A stretch of 64,000 bases of DNA from the NCBI RefSeq assembly GCF_049727805.1, contig NZ_JBCNYA010000008.1, forward strand, positions 62,001 to 126,000, written 5' to 3'. Under the pieces are notes generated by a model. The model saw nothing but the letters and a program-made list of their open reading frames with translations. It was not told the origin of the DNA and made no database searches. Position numbers and translations under genes: made by a program. Position 1 is the stretch's first letter, and every line of letters starts with the position of its first letter. This document shows positions 62,726 to 64,000 of this stretch, piece after piece. The DNA comes from Frateuria_A sp049727805. GTDB lineage: Bacteria > Pseudomonadota > Gammaproteobacteria > Xanthomonadales > Rhodanobacteraceae.

Positions 62726-64000
62726 GCCTGGCCGCCTGCGCGGTGCTGCTCGGTGGCTGCGCCACCTACCGCCCCGCGCCGGTCGATCCGGCGGCGACGC
62801 GCGCGCAGTGGCAGGCCCGCCGGCTGGATGACCCGACCCTTGCCGCGCGCCTGCGCCCGTGGTTGCCGGCGGGTGACCATGGCCAGTGGCCGCCGGCGAG
62901 CTACGGCCGCGCCGAGCTGCTGCTCGCCGCGCTGGTGCTGAATCCCGATCTCGCCGAGGCGCGCGCGCACCTGGCCGAAGCCAGCGCCGCGGTGGACACG
63001 GCCGGGGCGCGTGCCAACCCGACCCTGGGCCTGGCGCTGGAGCGCTACACCCAGGCACAAGCCGACAGTGCGCCCTGGTTGTGGGGCCTGAGCACCGATT
63101 TCCTGCTCGATGGGGGCCTGCGCCGGCGCCTGCGCGTGCAACGGGCCGACCAGGACGTGCGCGGCGCGCGGCTGGATTACGCCGAGAAGGTGTGGAGCGT
63201 GCGCCGTGCCGTGCGCGATGCATTGGCGCAAACGCTGCTCGCGCGACGTCAGCAGGACCTGGCTGCACGCACGGTGGCGGCGGCCGGTGCACTGGAACAG
63301 GCCGCGCGCCAGCGCGTGGCGCTGGGCGAGGATGCGCCGCAAGTCGCCCTGCAGGCCGCGCAGACGCTGGCGCAGGCGCGCAGCGACCAGGCCGCCGCGG
63401 CGCAGCGTGCCGCCAACGCGCAGGCGCAACTGGCGCGTGCCATCGGCGTACCCGCCGCGGCGCTGGAAGGGCTGCCGCTGCGCTGGGACGGTTTCGACCG
63501 GCCGGCCGCGCCACCCCCGGCACGGCTGGACACGCTCGCCGACCACGCCCTGCTCGCCCGCGCCGACCTCGAACGCGCGCTGGTCGACTACGCCGGCCGC
63601 GAGACCGAGCTGCACCAGCAGGTCCACGCGCAATATCCGCAGCTTTCGCTGGGGCCGGGCTACACCTACGACCACGGCATCCGCAAGCTGACCTTCAACG
63701 CCAGCCTCAGCCTGCCGGTGTTCAACCAGAACCAGGGCCCGGTCGCCGAGGCGCGTGCGCGGCGCGAGGCGGCCGCCGCCCATGTGCGCGCGGTGCAGGC
63801 CGACATCGGCAGCGCCATCGACGGGGCGCGGGCACGCCTGGCCGCGGCGCTGCCGGCGCTGGATGCGGCGCGGGCAGGGAAGCAGGCTGCCGAGCGCGGG
63901 CGGAAGCAGGCCGAGCGCGCGTTCAAGCTGGGCGCGATCGACCGCACGGCGATGCTCGACGCGCGCCTGGCAGAGCTGGCCGCCGACCAGTCCAGGCTTG
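62707..64000 (+). CDS. TolC-family outer-membrane efflux lipoprotein, 5' part
   Basis: The frame is open from the ATG to the window edge (431 codons). It begins with a lipoprotein signal (MRHPFFCLAACAVLLGGC, lipobox LLGGC, lipidated Cys18) and continues with an outer-membrane efflux protein domain: LLLAALVLNPDLAEARAHLA, two long Ala/Gln-rich helical stretches, and LSLPVFNQNQGPVAEA, typical of the TolC superfamily. It is probably the outer-membrane channel of an RND or ABC efflux system whose other genes would lie downstream. Start codon and ribosome-binding site are inside the hairpin at 62695-62725; no later start would keep the signal peptide. Confidence 0.88.
   Translation, partial: MRHPFFCLAACAVLLGGCATYRPAPVDPAATRAQWQARRLDDPTLAARLRPWLPAGDHGQWPPASYGRAELLLAALVLNPDLAEARAHLAEASAAVDTAGARANPTLGLALERYTQAQADSAPWLWGLSTDFLLDGGLRRRLRVQRADQDVRGARLDYAEKVWSVRRAVRDALAQTLLARRQQDLAARTVAAAGALEQAARQRVALGEDAPQVALQAAQTLAQARSDQAAAAQRAANAQAQLARAIGVPAAALEGLPLRWDGFDRPAAPPPARLDTLADHALLARADLERALVDYAGRETELHQQVHAQYPQLSLGPGYTYDHGIRKLTFNASLSLPVFNQNQGPVAEARARREAAAAHVRAVQADIGSAIDGARARLAAALPALDAARAGKQAAERGRKQAERAFKLGAIDRTAMLDARLAELAADQSRL

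Overview
The window is about 64 kb of high-GC, gene-dense chromosome from a gammaproteobacterium. Gene content and order point to the Xanthomonadales, most likely a Rhodanobacteraceae-like lineage (Rhodanobacter, Dyella, Luteibacter, Frateuria); this is inferred from gene order (M23 peptidase-secA, rpoN-hpf-hprK-rapZ-PTS, lptD-surA-pdxA-rsmA-apaG-apaH, two adjacent ubiquinone hydroxylases), not from a database search. Nearly everything is core housekeeping DNA. No rRNA, tRNA, CRISPR array, prophage or insertion sequence was seen.

Layout. 1-3975: end of a DciA/DUF721 gene, a LytM/M23 peptidase and secA. 4033-11048 (minus): the classical lptD-surA-pdxA-rsmA-apaG-apaH operon. 11158-13248 (minus): a BtuM-like vitamin B12 transporter, a PduO-type cobalamin adenosyltransferase and a histone-deacetylase-family hydrolase. 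13351-16645: two ubiquinone-ring hydroxylases and a dienelactone hydrolase. 16696-19749: a beta-propeller/GGDEF sensor. 19823-23199: ispB, diverging from an MFS exporter and a DedA-rhodanese fusion. 23430-24693: ssb and an unknown secreted protein. 24750-35230 (minus): read in the direction of transcription, kdsD-kdsC-lptC-lptA-lptB-rpoN-hpf and then hprK-rapZ-EIIA-HPr-EI, i.e. LPS/KDO synthesis and transport, sigma-54 and a permease-less phosphotransfer relay. 35373-36921: ibaG-murA. 37154-39623 (minus): purM-purN and a DUF3108 protein. 39846-42809: DUF2066, a PerM-type transporter and hda. 42944-46271: a more accessory stretch with a secreted metzincin protease, three tandem KGG stress peptides and a hairpin-rich non-coding region. 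46272-50216: suhB, a small membrane protein, trmJ, a gene cut by an in-frame TAG, and oxyR. 50466-58300: an M1 aminopeptidase, a 1339-residue internally duplicated membrane protein and prmC. 58495-64000: dxs, a low-affinity iron permease-family protein, an HNH nuclease, a SapC-like protein and the start of a TolC-family lipoprotein.

The least ordinary features are: (i) a perfect intrinsic-terminator hairpin that contains both the ribosome-binding site and the start codon of the TolC-family lipoprotein; (ii) the large membrane protein built from two similar halves; (iii) an in-frame amber codon splitting an otherwise intact gene; (iv) three families of palindromic intergenic repeats, one of which forms an exact 54-bp tandem array in the gap between hpf and hprK where ptsN sits in the E. 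coli rpoN locus; and (v) a BtuM-like transporter overlapping an adenosyltransferase by one base. Functions are assigned from motifs and context read by eye; no search was run.
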